Of a DNA stretch of 59,053 nt, positions 30,050 to 39,325 are shown one piece after another; position 1 is the stretch's first letter; each line of letters starts with the position of its first letter. A model generated the notes under the pieces. That model saw only the letters and a list, made by a program, of their open reading frames with translations. It had not been told where the DNA came from and did no database searches. Origin of the DNA: Cellvibrionaceae bacterium (GTDB lineage Bacteria; Pseudomonadota; Gammaproteobacteria; Pseudomonadales; Cellvibrionaceae); NCBI GenBank assembly GCA_028281575.1, contig JANQJP010000065.1, positions 1 to 59,053 on the forward strand, read 5' to 3'. Both the position numbers and the translations under genes were made by a program.

Positions 30050-31489
30050 ATGTCAAAACCAGATTTGCAAACCTGGGTTAAAAATTTACGCAACAAAAAT
30101 ATGCCGGTTCTTGGTGCTGTGATAGCGGAATTGAACCAAATAACCGACAGTGAGGAATCTGATGCGAGTCAACTCGCTGAAGTTATCTTGCGCGACCCTA
30201 ATCTCACGTCACATGTTTTACGGGTAGCGAATAGCGTTAAATACAATTATTCCAGTCAGAAAATAAATACGATTAGTCGTGCAATAGTGCTGATAGGTTT
30301 AAAAGGCATGCGCGCGATATGCATTTCGTTGTTGATTTTGGATCGATTGTTAGGTGATCAACCCAAAGAACGTGTTATAGCACTTGTTGCGCAGGGCTTT
30401 CACGCGGCAACACAAGCGCAGAACGTTTTACAGTCCAGCGATGCCAACGAAGCCGAGGAAGTGTTTATTGCGGCGTTACTATTTAATTTAGGTGAAATGG
30501 CATTTTGGATGTCGGAATCGGTGAATACCAATAATGCGGACCTCTTGGCCGAAGACCCAAAGCGGCGCAAACAGGCGATGGAAAGCATTATTGGTGGCTC
30601 GTTTAAAGCGCTTACTCGTGAGCTCGCTAAGCACTGGAAGTTAGGTGAGACCTTACAAGAGGCTCTTTTTCCCGCGCGAGAGCCGAGTGCCAAAGTAAGG
30701 GCGGTTATCGCCGGAGATCGGATTAGCCGCGCTGCACTTTTCGGCTGGGAAAGCCCTCAATTCAACAAAGTACTCAAAGAGGTAGCTTCATTACGAGGTG
30801 TTTCCTTGGACGAAGCCTTAGAGGAAATAAAACAATCTGCGGATAAAGCATCTGTGGTTGCAGTCAGTTACGGCGCAGCCGATGCCTGCCCATTGATCCC
30901 GAGCTCGCTTAAGGCCGGGTATTTTGGCGAAAAGAAACCCAAGAGCAAGATTTCCAAAGCAGACCCACAATTACAATTGAGTATCTTGCGCGAATTAAGC
31001 AGCGCGACAACCGAGCATGCCGACGTTAACACTATTTTTCAAATGGTGCTTGAAGGCATGCATCGGGGTATTGGTCTTGAGCGGGTGGCAATCGCTTTTA
31101 TTAACGGGCATAAAGTAAGTTCTAAATACATGCTCGGTGAGAATACAGAGCATTGGCGGACTTCCTTTAAATTTGATATCGGGCCTTATACAGATAATAT
31201 TTTTACTTACGCAAGCCAGCATCAGGAAGCCGTTTGGTTAACGGAAGAGTTTATGGGTCAGCACCCTGAGCACTACCCGGAAGACATTGTACGTATTATT
31301 GGCAAGCTGCCTGCGCTTGTTTCAGTTGTACGTGTAGGTGACCGAAACGCGGCCTTTTTCTACGCAGACAGATGGACTTACGGTGGAATACTTGAAGCAG
31401 AGCAATTTGAGAGTTTTAAGCATTTCTCCAGCCAGGCTCAATTTTGTTTAAGCCTGCTATCAAATGCCTCCAAGTCGGGTCACTATTAG
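30050..31489 (+). CDS. HDOD domain protein with C-terminal GAF-like domain
   Basis: 479 aa. Residues ~15-215 form an HDOD domain (DPNLTSHVLRVANSVKYNYS, INTISRAIVLIGLKGMRAI, ALLFNLGEMAFW). This is an HD-like helical fold lacking the metal-binding HD pair; such proteins act in signalling, often with c-di-GMP, chemotaxis or motility networks. Residues ~310-470 look GAF-like (LRELSSATTEHADVNTIFQMVLEG ... GLERVAIAFI ... ALVSVVRVGDRNAAFFYAD). No GGDEF, EAL or receiver domain is attached. It is monocistronic, divergent from the peptide operon, and convergent with mltD across a repeat element. Confidence 0.85.
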   Translation: MSKPDLQTWVKNLRNKNMPVLGAVIAELNQITDSEESDASQLAEVILRDPNLTSHVLRVANSVKYNYSSQKINTISRAIVLIGLKGMRAICISLLILDRLLGDQPKERVIALVAQGFHAATQAQNVLQSSDANEAEEVFIAALLFNLGEMAFWMSESVNTNNADLLAEDPKRRKQAMESIIGGSFKALTRELAKHWKLGETLQEALFPAREPSAKVRAVIAGDRISRAALFGWESPQFNKVLKEVASLRGVSLDEALEEIKQSADKASVVAVSYGAADACPLIPSSLKAGYFGEKKPKSKISKADPQLQLSILRELSSATTEHADVNTIFQMVLEGMHRGIGLERVAIAFINGHKVSSKYMLGENTEHWRTSFKFDIGPYTDNIFTYASQHQEAVWLTEEFMGQHPEHYPEDIVRIIGKLPALVSVVRVGDRNAAFFYADRWTYGGILEAEQFESFKHFSSQAQFCLSLLSNASKSGHY

Positions 31490-31538
31490 CTCAGTTATGG
31501 CAGGACACTAAGTTATCTGAAGATATGTGCCTGCGAAC

Positions 31539-31874
31539 CGTTTGGGTGGTGGCGCAACATTCAAAAAACGCACGAATACCTGCAAGCAGGGCCGGCCCAA
31601 AATCATAGATAAGGGGCGTTACTCGGAACGAAGCAGCGCTTCGTTTTTATCCGCGCCACCCCTGTAGCTCCGCCAATTCCTCTCGATAACTGCTCCTGCG
31701 TTATTCTACCTCCTGCATCCATGCAGTCGTCGATAACTGCTCCTGCGTTGCATCCATGCAGTCGCCGGCAATTGCTCCTGCGTTGCTCTAACACCCGCCA
31801 TCCATGGCGGAGCATGACTTGAAGGTTTTTGAATGTTGCGCCACCACCCAAACGCGTATGTGCCAAAATTGACA
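31539..31874 (+). repeat. Composite palindromic repeat element, copy B (complete)
   Basis: Left arm 31539-31567 and right arm 31826-31854 are a 29-bp perfect inverted repeat (CGTTTGGGTGGTGGCGCAAC...). Between them, in order, are a conserved core block (AACGCACGAATACCTGCAAG, GCCCAAAATCATAGAT at 31594-31609), the stem CGAAGC/GCTTCG (31629-31643), a GCCACCCCTGTAGCTCCG block, three tandem units (31681-31715, 31716-31750, 31751-31798) and the hairpin CCGCCATCCATGGCGG (31796-31811). It lies between the convergent HDOD and mltD genes, about 50 bp from the first stop and 30 bp from the second. Confidence 0.9.
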
Positions 31875-31902
31875 GGTAAACTGTCCAAATGCATATAAGG
31901 TT

Positions 31903-33543
31903 CTATGTATTCCTCACATCGACATACAGTACGAGAGACTGCCCGGGCTGCAAATACTTTGACTGATTAATTTGGTTCCAGCTGACGATATCTGCGACGC
32001 GAACCTTAAATTTATTTGCGATTTTATGCAGTGAATCCCCGGAGCGAACGCGATAGGACAATTTTCTAATAATTTTGTCACCATTCGCTCGCAGAGCTGT
32101 GACGTCCCCACTGACCCATATGACCAGGGTTTGTCCAATTTTTAAGGGGTCGCGTGGCGACATACCGTTCCATTTGGCAAGCTTGGCCATGTTGACGTTA
32201 TGTTTGCGTGCAATTTCCCAAAAACTATCGCCAGAACGAACGGTATAGTCAATCCGTTGTTTTCCCCCTGGCGCTTTGCTCTGTATACGTTTCAGACGTT
32301 CTTCACTGCTCAAACGGTAGTGACTTCTGCCCGCAGATGCGGTGGGTACCAATAAGGTATCACCGGCGCGAATGGTATCGCGTGTGAGCGAGTTGAAGGT
32401 TTTGAGCGAGCTTACGGAAACTTTATAGTGTTTAGCGACATGGGATAATGTTTCGCCTCGCTGAATGTTATGGCGACGCCATGTGACAAGTTGATTCGGA
32501 GGCGTTGCTGCAAGTGCTTTGGCAAAGGTGCCGACCTTAGCTATGGGTAACACCAGATGTTGGCTTACATCAGGGTCGGTTGCCCAACGGTTAAATCCAG
32601 GATTAAGTTTATAGAGGTCGTCGATACTGATTTGCGCCAACTTGGCCGCCTGGGCCAAATCAATTTGTTGATCCAAATTCACCGTACCGAAATAAACGTT
32701 ATTGGGTACTGAGGCAAGCTGAATTCCGTGTGCCTCTGGTTGGTTGAAAAGCGTGGCAAGTGCTAACAGTTTGGGCACGTAGTGTCGCGTTTCACGCGGT
32801 AAATCCAATGACCAGTAATCCGTCGCTTTGCCGCGTTTTTTGGCCCGTCGAATCGCCTTGTTAACTGTGCCTGCACCGCTATTATACGCGGCCAGGGTCA
32901 GGTACCAGTCACCGTCGAAACGCTTATTGAGCCGCTGAAGATAATTTAGCGCCGCGTCCGTTGACGCAACAATATCGCGGCGGCCGTCGTACCACCATGT
33001 TTGCTCCAAGCCGAGCATTTTTCCAGTGCTTGGAATGATTTGCCACATACCGGATGCCCGGCCGGGTGAATACGCGAAAGGATCGAAGGCGCTCTCAACT
33101 ATGGGTAAAAACACCAGCTCCGCTGGCATATTTCGCTTGTCGAGTTCGTCGACAATATGAAATAAGTAGGGTGTGCCCCTATTAACCACGCGCGGGATAT
33201 ATTCTGGGTGACGCTTAAACCACTGGAGGTGTGTGTCTATGCGTTTGTTCGGTTGAAAAATCAGTTCGTACTCGGAGCGGACTCTGTCCCAAAGATCGAA
33301 CTCACGCCAAAGCGCGAACTCTGATAATTCTTGCTCTGTGGGGTGGCAAAGTGCGACCAATTCCGGGAAAGTTTGATCTTGCTCGCCTGACGGTGCTTGG
33401 GGCGTTATTTCTTCGGTCCCGGCGTCGGCCTTGGCATTTACAAAACCCCAGGGCGTCGATGAGCACGCACTTAGCCAGCATGCACAAAGAATGATAAAAA
33501 AATAAGCAGAGCGAATCACGGGGCTCCCAATAGTCGAAAGCAA
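31903..33543 (-). CDS. mltD: Membrane-bound lytic murein transglycosylase D
   Basis: 546-aa lipoprotein (YFFIILCACWLSACSSTP, lipobox LSAC). A family 1 lytic transglycosylase (SLT) domain spans ~110-250, with the catalytic Glu in FLPIVESAFDPFAYS followed by GRASGMWQIIPSTGK and AYNSGAGTVNKA. Three LysM peptidoglycan-binding repeats follow: NIQRGETLSHVAKHYKVS, YTVRSGDSFWEIARKHNV and YRVRSGDSLHKIANKFKV. It cleaves glycan strands to 1,6-anhydromuropeptides at the outer membrane. E. coli MltD has two LysM copies, so three is at the high end. Neighbouring gloB is 37 bp upstream on the same strand, as in many gammaproteobacteria. Confidence 0.95.
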   Translation of the reverse strand: MLSTIGSPVIRSAYFFIILCACWLSACSSTPWGFVNAKADAGTEEITPQAPSGEQDQTFPELVALCHPTEQELSEFALWREFDLWDRVRSEYELIFQPNKRIDTHLQWFKRHPEYIPRVVNRGTPYLFHIVDELDKRNMPAELVFLPIVESAFDPFAYSPGRASGMWQIIPSTGKMLGLEQTWWYDGRRDIVASTDAALNYLQRLNKRFDGDWYLTLAAYNSGAGTVNKAIRRAKKRGKATDYWSLDLPRETRHYVPKLLALATLFNQPEAHGIQLASVPNNVYFGTVNLDQQIDLAQAAKLAQISIDDLYKLNPGFNRWATDPDVSQHLVLPIAKVGTFAKALAATPPNQLVTWRRHNIQRGETLSHVAKHYKVSVSSLKTFNSLTRDTIRAGDTLLVPTASAGRSHYRLSSEERLKRIQSKAPGGKQRIDYTVRSGDSFWEIARKHNVNMAKLAKWNGMSPRDPLKIGQTLVIWVSGDVTALRANGDKIIRKLSYRVRSGDSLHKIANKFKVRVADIVSWNQINQSKYLQPGQSLVLYVDVRNT

Positions 33544-33580
33544 AGTCCGGGAAATTACGTTCTTCGAAAGAAAAAATCAA

Positions 33581-34381
33581 TCAATATTGATCTTTTAGTT
33601 TCCTCAACCACGTAAACGTTTCGAGTTCGTTTCTGGGTTCGCGATCAAATTTGGTTTTGAGAGACGCAATGAGTTCGGGCTCCGAGCAGCGCAGGAATGG
33701 ATTGGTAGATTTTTCTGTTGCGACATTGGTGGGCAGGCTACATTCACTATCCAAAAGCATTTTAGCTACGCGGATACGTTTTTCCTCGAGCATTTCATTA
33801 TTGGGTTCCAGCTCGAGAGCAAAAGCAATATTTGTCTCCGTATATTCATGACTGCTATAAAGCCGTGTTTTGCTGGGCAGTGCCGCTATGCGGTCAAGAC
33901 TGGTCTTCAACTCTTTAGGTGTTCCTGTAAATATGCGCCCGCAGCCGGAAGAAAAAATAACGTCTCCACACATCAGACTGGGAGCATGGAGCAGGCTGCC
34001 CTCTAGCGAAAATGCAATATGTTCTGGCAGATGGCCTGGCAAGTGCATTACTCTGGCCGAGCAGTCCGCCCACAGCTCGAACGTGTCGCCTTCGCCAACG
34101 GGATGGTCGACAAGGGGAATACGCTCACATGCGGGACCTATTACAGGTACACTGTGAGTGTTCAGCAGAGCCTTCAAACCGCCAATGTGATCGTTATGCG
34201 AATGCGTGATGAGTACGCCCTTAAGTTTGAGTTTGCGGCGACTTAGGAAATGAAGGACGGGTTCGGCGTCACCTGGGTCAACGACATAAGCTTCGTCTAA
34301 GGTGGGGTGGCTCAGTATCCAAATGTAGTTGGTGCTAAGTATCGGCAATGGAGTAAAATCAATTTTTTGAACATCTGGCAT
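33581..34381 (-). CDS. gloB: Hydroxyacylglutathione hydrolase (glyoxalase II)
   Basis: 266-aa metallo-beta-lactamase-fold enzyme that hydrolyses S-lactoylglutathione in methylglyoxal detoxification. The metal motif is THSHNDHIGG (~59-68); the usual second residue His is Ser here, while the metal-ligand pattern HxHxDH reads as HSHNDH. Later ligands lie in MHLPGHLPEHI and FSSGCGRIFTGTPKEL, and HEYTETN is the glutathione-binding tail signature. The start is 36 bp from the divergent methyltransferase start, so the promoters must overlap. Confidence 0.93.
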   Translation of the reverse strand: MPDVQKIDFTPLPILSTNYIWILSHPTLDEAYVVDPGDAEPVLHFLSRRKLKLKGVLITHSHNDHIGGLKALLNTHSVPVIGPACERIPLVDHPVGEGDTFELWADCSARVMHLPGHLPEHIAFSLEGSLLHAPSLMCGDVIFSSGCGRIFTGTPKELKTSLDRIAALPSKTRLYSSHEYTETNIAFALELEPNNEMLEEKRIRVAKMLLDSECSLPTNVATEKSTNPFLRCSEPELIASLKTKFDREPRNELETFTWLRKLKDQY

Positions 34382-34417
34382 TACTTAGCTCCACCATGGC
34401 TCGATTATAGAGGACTT

Positions 34418-35278
34418 ATGTCGCTGCTGAAAACGCTCAGAGACTCGTTTGCAAATGCCATCTTTAAACGTTGGGAGATGGAACCCTTGACTGCAGCGGT
34501 GCGAGAGATTCGACACTGGTTTGCCAGTCCTCTCGGTCGCATGTGTCTCGCTTACGAGCAGCGCGCTATCGCAGAACTGTTAAGGCAGCACCGCGGTCAG
34601 CGCATTTTACAAATTTCGCCACTCTCCCTTATGGTACCCAAGGATTTTGCGCCGTTTAAGAGTATCTACCGACTGCAATTATCCGAAGGCCATGTGGAAA
34701 GTGATGCTTCGTCTTCCTTTCAGCGTTTCTGTGTCACTGACTTTCAAAATTTACCTTTCGAAGACGAAAGTATAGACATTGTAGTTGTTCACCATGTGTT
34801 GGAATTCTCACTTGATCCACAATCAGTGTTAAAAGAGGCTGGACGGGTGACGAGTAGCGGAGGTCATATTGTCGTTGTTGCGTTTAATCCCGCCAGTATC
34901 ACTGGGTTACTGAGTATTTTGGGAAGACTTTTTCAGCCGAATAACAAAATATGTGCCAGAAAGCAGCTGCTCGCACTCCGGGTTAAAGATTGGCTGCGTT
35001 TTCTCGACTTTAGCAATCTTAAAACACGCAATTTGGGGCACGAGATCCCATTCAATCACTCAGGTTTTTTGCGAGTGACGCAGCCAATATTTGAACGTTT
35101 AGAGAAGTTCAGTTTGCCTTTTGCGAACGTCTATTGTCTGTTGGCGCGGAAGGATAAGGCGGGTTTGAGCCTTTTGGCGCCGGACTGGAAAACTGCTGTG
35201 TTGAAAAGAGCGCTCGTGGTGCCCAAGCCCGCACAGTCGGTGAGTGCTGTTAGCAAAATCTCGAAAAAAACAGAATAA
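34418..35278 (+). CDS. Class I SAM-dependent methyltransferase
   Basis: 286 aa from the ATG at 34418 (AGAGGA 5 bases upstream). The open frame extends to 34307, but that would overlap the divergent gloB start. A Methyltransf_11-like fold is seen: an acidic strand end FCVTDFQNLPFEDESIDIVVVHHVLEF and SGGHIVVVAFNPASITG. The usual glycine-rich SAM loop is degenerate (ILQISPLSLM). It is the standard neighbour of gloB and rnhA in pseudomonads (PA1814 equivalent, from memory). Substrate unknown. It is first of three genes with rnhA and dnaQ. Confidence 0.85.
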   Translation: MSLLKTLRDSFANAIFKRWEMEPLTAAVREIRHWFASPLGRMCLAYEQRAIAELLRQHRGQRILQISPLSLMVPKDFAPFKSIYRLQLSEGHVESDASSSFQRFCVTDFQNLPFEDESIDIVVVHHVLEFSLDPQSVLKEAGRVTSSGGHIVVVAFNPASITGLLSILGRLFQPNNKICARKQLLALRVKDWLRFLDFSNLKTRNLGHEIPFNHSGFLRVTQPIFERLEKFSLPFANVYCLLARKDKAGLSLLAPDWKTAVLKRALVVPKPAQSVSAVSKISKKTE

Positions 35279-35302
35279 ACTTTAACTATCGGACGTAAAC
35301 TA

Positions 35303-35740
35303 TTGAAAAGAGTGGATATATTCACGGATGGTGCTTGCCGGGGAAACCCCGGACCAGGAGGTTGGGGAGCCTTGCTCCGTTATCAGGGTAAAGAAAAAGA
35401 GATCTTTGGTGGCGAAAAGGAAACGACTAACAACCGAATGGAGTTAATGGCTGCCATCGAAGCGCTGCGCGCGCTTAGGTCGCCATGCCAAGTGGCACTG
35501 ACTACAGATTCTAGCTACGTTAAAAATGGTATTAATAGCTGGATTGATAATTGGAAAAAAAATGGATGGCGCACATCCGCGAAAAAACCTGTCAAAAATG
35601 TAGACCTTTGGCAGGCCTTAGATAAGCTCGTTCAAAAACACGAGGTGCGCTGGTATTGGGTTAAGGGGCATTCTGGCCACCCTGAGAATGAGATGGCCGA
35701 TCAATTGGCGAATAAAGGCATAGATTCTTTGGGAGTGTAA
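35303..35740 (+). CDS. rnhA: Ribonuclease HI
   Basis: 145 aa. Degrades RNA in RNA-DNA hybrids. The catalytic residues are all visible: Asp in [15 protein letters not shown], Glu in [13 protein letters not shown], Asp in [12 protein letters not shown] and the C-terminal Asp in [14 protein letters not shown], with KGHSGH before it. The start is TTG; a GTG three codons later is possible but would remove residues before the first catalytic strand. The gap to dnaQ is one base, so translation is coupled. Confidence 0.95.
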   Translation: MKRVDIFTDGACRGNPGPGGWGALLRYQGKEKEIFGGEKETTNNRMELMAAIEALRALRSPCQVALTTDSSYVKNGINSWIDNWKKNGWRTSAKKPVKNVDLWQALDKLVQKHEVRWYWVKGHSGHPENEMADQLANKGIDSLGV

Positions 35741-35741
35741 T

Positions 35742-36458
35742 GTGAGACAAGTTGTATTAGATACTGAAACCACAGGCCTTGAAGCCAGTGCGGGGCACAG
35801 AATCATCGAAATTGGCTGTGTTGAGCTTTTCAACCGCAAGCTGACGGGCAAGCACTACCATCAATATATCAACCCGCAGCGAGAAGTTGATCAAGGTGCG
35901 ATTGAAGTTCACGGTATCACGAATGAGTTTCTTGCGGATAAGCCGCTGTTTGAGCAGATCGTCGACGATTTCCTCAGCTTTGTCGACGGTGCAGAGCTTG
36001 TTATTCACAACGCACCATTTGACGTCGGCTTTATCGACGCAGAATTAGCGCGACTGGGTTCTGGCTTAGACAGGATCGATAGCCGGTGTTCTGTGCTCGA
36101 TTCACTGGTGTTGGCGAGAAACAAACACCCTGGTCAGAAAAACAATCTCGATGCGTTGTGCAAGCGTTATTTTATCGATAACTCGCAACGCGATTTACAT
36201 GGTGCTTTGCTCGATGCGGAGATTTTAGCCGACGTCTATTTAGCGATGACGGGAGGTCAGACTAAGCTAAAGTTAGGCGCTGCTGAGAAAAATGGCACCG
36301 AAGCATCTCTCGGCTCAGACGAACAAATCCAACGGATGGAAAACAGGCCGCCTGGCAAAGTGGTTTTCGCAAACCCGACAGAAGTCGCGGCACACGAGCA
36401 GAAACTCGAAGTCATAGAAAAATTATCTGGCGGGGCTTGTCTTTGGCTCCAAAACTAG
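35742..36458 (+). CDS. dnaQ: DNA polymerase III subunit epsilon (3'-5' proofreading exonuclease)
   Basis: 238 aa, GTG start one base after the rnhA stop codon. DEDDh exonuclease motifs are present: ExoI LDTETTGLE, ExoII IHNAPFDVGF and ExoIII HGALLDAEILADVY. The C-terminal ~50 residues form the flexible linker and polymerase (alpha)-binding segment. The gene proofreads replication errors within the Pol III core. Linkage of rnhA and dnaQ is widely conserved, though in enterics the two are divergent rather than in tandem. Confidence 0.95.
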   Translation: MRQVVLDTETTGLEASAGHRIIEIGCVELFNRKLTGKHYHQYINPQREVDQGAIEVHGITNEFLADKPLFEQIVDDFLSFVDGAELVIHNAPFDVGFIDAELARLGSGLDRIDSRCSVLDSLVLARNKHPGQKNNLDALCKRYFIDNSQRDLHGALLDAEILADVYLAMTGGQTKLKLGAAEKNGTEASLGSDEQIQRMENRPPGKVVFANPTEVAAHEQKLEVIEKLSGGACLWLQN

Positions 36459-36537
36459 CTTTTGTGAAACAGTATTCAACTCTCTGTATTTGACTGCCTA
36501 AATGAAGTCGGGCGCATTACACTATGAAAAAACGGAA

Positions 36538-36557
36538 ATTAGTGTCAACAGGCCCTA
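36538..36557 (+). repeat. Short shared motif ATTAGTGTCAACAGG
   Basis: ATTAGTGTCAACAGGCCCT in the 290-bp gap before fimL. The first 15 bases are the exact reverse complement of the motif at 22690-22704, and TCAACAGG is shared with the inverted repeat at 49201. No partner arm is found nearby. The rest of the gap (36459-36748) is AT-rich, with no clear promoter I can defend. Confidence 0.5.
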
Positions 36558-36748
36558 ACCTGCCCTTAAAAAACACTCTGTGAAGTTTTGCGAGGTGTCT
36601 ACTAAAATTCAAGAGTGCTTATTCTAGATATCAAGTTAATAATGGGCCATAAGCTACAGAAATTTAATGAAATTTTCACGAAACCTAGAATTTGGCGTTA
36701 CAATATTTATTACAGAACCGGTTAGACGTAGTTTAGGATGAGCAAACC

Positions 36749-38467
36749 GTGAGTACAGAGCAATCTGTTAATTTCCAATCTCTCAATCTAGTTCGCGACG
36801 AATTGATCGCCACTATCGAGGCAGCAGCTCGAGATTTAGAAACTTTTGTGTCTTCCGGCCAGGAGGATGCTGAGGCATTGCAGGACAGCGTCAACGAAAT
36901 GCAGCAGATAGGCGGCATCTTGAAAGTGTTGGAGTTGCGCGGTGCAACGGTATTGGCAGAGGAGTTGCTGGCTGTAGCGACAGAAATATCTCCAGGCTCT
37001 GAAGGTAGCGCATTTGATCGGAAGATGGAGGTAGTCAGCAATACCTTTTTTATCCTTTCCCGTTATTTAGAATATTTGCAGCAGGTCAAACAACCCGTGC
37101 CTGTATTGCTTGTTCCGCACATAAACGCATTGCGAAAACTTCGCCAAGAGCCTGTGCTTCCCGAAAGCCATTTTTTTTCACTATCCGTGCCTACCAAGCT
37201 GGCGATTGATGTTGGTGAAAGACAGGGCTTGGGTACGAGAGAGCTTAAGTCAGAAACAAGGCGACTTAGGCAAATGTACCAAGTGGGCTTAATGGGTTTA
37301 CTGCGGGAAAAGCAGCTTAAAAATTCCATTGCCTTAATGCGGCGCAGTATTCGACGTTTGCTTAACTATGCGGGTGGAGATGCGCCGCTTGCGCGCCTAT
37401 GGTGGCTGGTTGATGTGGCTTTAGAGGCCATATATGAAAAAAACATGAGCCCTCTTGAGACGCGTAAATTTCTTTTCATGCGTATTGATAAAATCATCCG
37501 GCAAGTCGAGGTGGTCGGGGCAAAAGCGTTTATGGCTGAAGCACCCAAAGGCTTAGTAAAAGAACTGGTTTACTTGATAGTGTTGAGCAGAAGCGAATCG
37601 GCTGGCGCCCAGACACTTGTTCGAGCATGTAAATCACTGAAAATTTCCTACTCAGAGCCCGAGCTGCAGAAGCAGTATGCAGCACTTTATGGTCCCAGTA
37701 GTCATACGGTCAGCTCCCTTGCCTACGTACTGCAAAATGAGATTTCCAGTGCCAAGCGAACCTTGGAAAATGCCGCGCAAAGTGAAATAGCGGAAATTGA
37801 TGATTTGGACAACTTTTTATCCGCATTGGTCAATATCAGCGAAATCCTATCCGTGGTTGGGCTTCACTCAGCAAGTGATAGTTTGAAGGGCCAGATTCCA
37901 GTGGTTGAACAGTGGTCCGATGTGTCGCACGAAATTTCCAGCGCTGAAATATCGAGTGTTGCAAATACTTTACTTTACCTCGAAAGCACCATGCAAAGCC
38001 TTGATAATGCGGATTTATCTGGGGAAAAATATGGAAATACCGATCCGAATAGTCAAGAGCGTCAAATTGCTTCAAATGAGCTGTCCACAGCAATCCAAAT
38101 TGTTATCGAAGAGGCTCTAGCTGGTCTTTCGTTGACCAAACGAGCACTAAATTCTTTTTCCGATTCCAATTACGATATAGGCCATATAAAAAATATTGCT
38201 AAAACATTAACCAGTATTCGAGGTGCCATGTCAGTGATGCGCCGTACCCGCGCAGAGCTCATACTCGAAAACAGCGTAGAGTTTGTTGAAGATGTGCTGT
38301 TACAACGAGAACCCCCGGCCGCGATAAACGAATATCTAGAGACCTTTGCGGATGTAATCATTGCAATTGAGTACTACTTTGATTCCGCTGGTACTAATGG
38401 CGAAATGGACGAGTCAGTACTGAAAATTGCGGAAGATTCCATCGCCGCACTCGGTTATCCGATTTAA
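36749..38467 (+). CDS. fimL: FimL-like regulator (ChpA N-terminal homologue)
   Basis: 572 aa, soluble, mostly helical. The opening helical bundle (LVRDELIATIEAAARDLETF ... MQQIGGILKVLELRGATVLAEEL) resembles the N-terminal HPt-like domains of ChpA, but the phospho-acceptor His is absent, as in FimL. A second diverged HPt-like bundle appears near 480-540 (HIKNIAKTLTSIRGAMSVM). In P. aeruginosa FimL acts with the Pil-Chp chemosensory system and FimV in type IV pilus twitching and cAMP (Vfr) signalling. Identity rests on these features and on its place directly before nudC, as in Pseudomonas. GTG start. Confidence 0.8.
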   Translation: MSTEQSVNFQSLNLVRDELIATIEAAARDLETFVSSGQEDAEALQDSVNEMQQIGGILKVLELRGATVLAEELLAVATEISPGSEGSAFDRKMEVVSNTFFILSRYLEYLQQVKQPVPVLLVPHINALRKLRQEPVLPESHFFSLSVPTKLAIDVGERQGLGTRELKSETRRLRQMYQVGLMGLLREKQLKNSIALMRRSIRRLLNYAGGDAPLARLWWLVDVALEAIYEKNMSPLETRKFLFMRIDKIIRQVEVVGAKAFMAEAPKGLVKELVYLIVLSRSESAGAQTLVRACKSLKISYSEPELQKQYAALYGPSSHTVSSLAYVLQNEISSAKRTLENAAQSEIAEIDDLDNFLSALVNISEILSVVGLHSASDSLKGQIPVVEQWSDVSHEISSAEISSVANTLLYLESTMQSLDNADLSGEKYGNTDPNSQERQIASNELSTAIQIVIEEALAGLSLTKRALNSFSDSNYDIGHIKNIAKTLTSIRGAMSVMRRTRAELILENSVEFVEDVLLQREPPAAINEYLETFADVIIAIEYYFDSAGTNGEMDESVLKIAEDSIAALGYPI

Positions 38468-38473
38468 CAAAAG

Positions 38474-39325
38474 ATGGGCCTTTCGATTACAGAAAATGTC
38501 TTCAACGAAGGGCTTGGCGAGCTCGTGCTACTAATTCACGAGCAGAAAATCGGTTTCAGTAAAATGAGTGCTGAACAATTTTCGCCCGATGGTGGTTGCC
38601 TTATCGATATCTCTGCGCTAAAACCAAAACTTAGGCGCCCAGGTTTGTCTACCCTGGCCGTCGGCACATGGTCAGGGGCTAAAATTGGTTTGGTTGAAGC
38701 AGGGGATTTAATTGAGATCCCTTCCGATTTTACCTGGTATTCGCTAAGAGAATTATTGCCAGTTTTAGATACGGCCCAGTTTGCGCTTGTTAGCCGCGCA
38801 ATGCAGCTTTTAAATTGGAGGGAAGAGCATAGGTTTTGTGGCCGTTGCGGCTCAACAATGTCTATAGCTTTGCAGGATCGTGCAATGGTGTGTGATAGCT
38901 GTGAGCAGCGGTATTATCCGAAAATCTCTCCATGCGTTATTGGTGTAATTGTTAAGGGCAAGCAGATGTTACTGGCAAATGGCATCAAACACGCTAAAGG
39001 GATGTTTAGTGCAATAGCGGGTTTTGTTGAACCCGGTGAAACTGCAGAGCAGGCATTTCACCGGGAAGTTGCTGAAGAACTCGATATAAAAATAGAGAAC
39101 CTGCGCTACGTGTGTTCTCAAAACTGGCCTTTTCCCGGTCAACTCATGCTAGGTTTTGTAGCTGATTATGCTGGTGGAAGCATTCGTGTCGACACCCGCG
39201 AGTTGCTTGAGGCAAACTGGTTTGATATCGATAATTTGCCGCTTGTACCGCCGGAATACACAATTTCCGGTCGTTTGGTTCGTATGGTTGCACGGGATTT
39301 AGGCGGAGAAAAACTATGTATTTGA
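38474..39325 (+). CDS. nudC: NAD(+) diphosphatase NudC
   Basis: 283 aa. An N-terminal NUDIX-like domain is followed by a zinc ribbon with four cysteines (FCGRCGS ... VCDSCEQRYYPK, ~residues 121-143). The Nudix box is GFVEPGETAEQAFHREVAEELDI, with the catalytic REVAEE glutamates. The family motif SQNWPFPGQLM (SQPWPFPxS/Q) for NADH pyrophosphatases is present. It hydrolyses NAD(H) and removes NAD caps from RNA 5' ends. It starts 6 bp after the fimL stop codon and overlaps the next gene by 10 bp, so the three form an operon. Confidence 0.95.
   Translation: MGLSITENVFNEGLGELVLLIHEQKIGFSKMSAEQFSPDGGCLIDISALKPKLRRPGLSTLAVGTWSGAKIGLVEAGDLIEIPSDFTWYSLRELLPVLDTAQFALVSRAMQLLNWREEHRFCGRCGSTMSIALQDRAMVCDSCEQRYYPKISPCVIGVIVKGKQMLLANGIKHAKGMFSAIAGFVEPGETAEQAFHREVAEELDIKIENLRYVCSQNWPFPGQLMLGFVADYAGGSIRVDTRELLEANWFDIDNLPLVPPEYTISGRLVRMVARDLGGEKLCI

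Noticed and set aside
31539-31874. Integron attC site or cassette array
   Set aside because: The hairpin-rich repeat recalled attC, but no convincing R'/R'' core pair, cassette genes or integrase are visible.
31603-31894. Open frames on the minus strand within repeat element B that encode a 16-residue repeat
   Set aside because: They arise because the 48-bp unit is a multiple of three. There is no ribosome site, and the frames run through palindromic, non-coding blocks shared with other copies.
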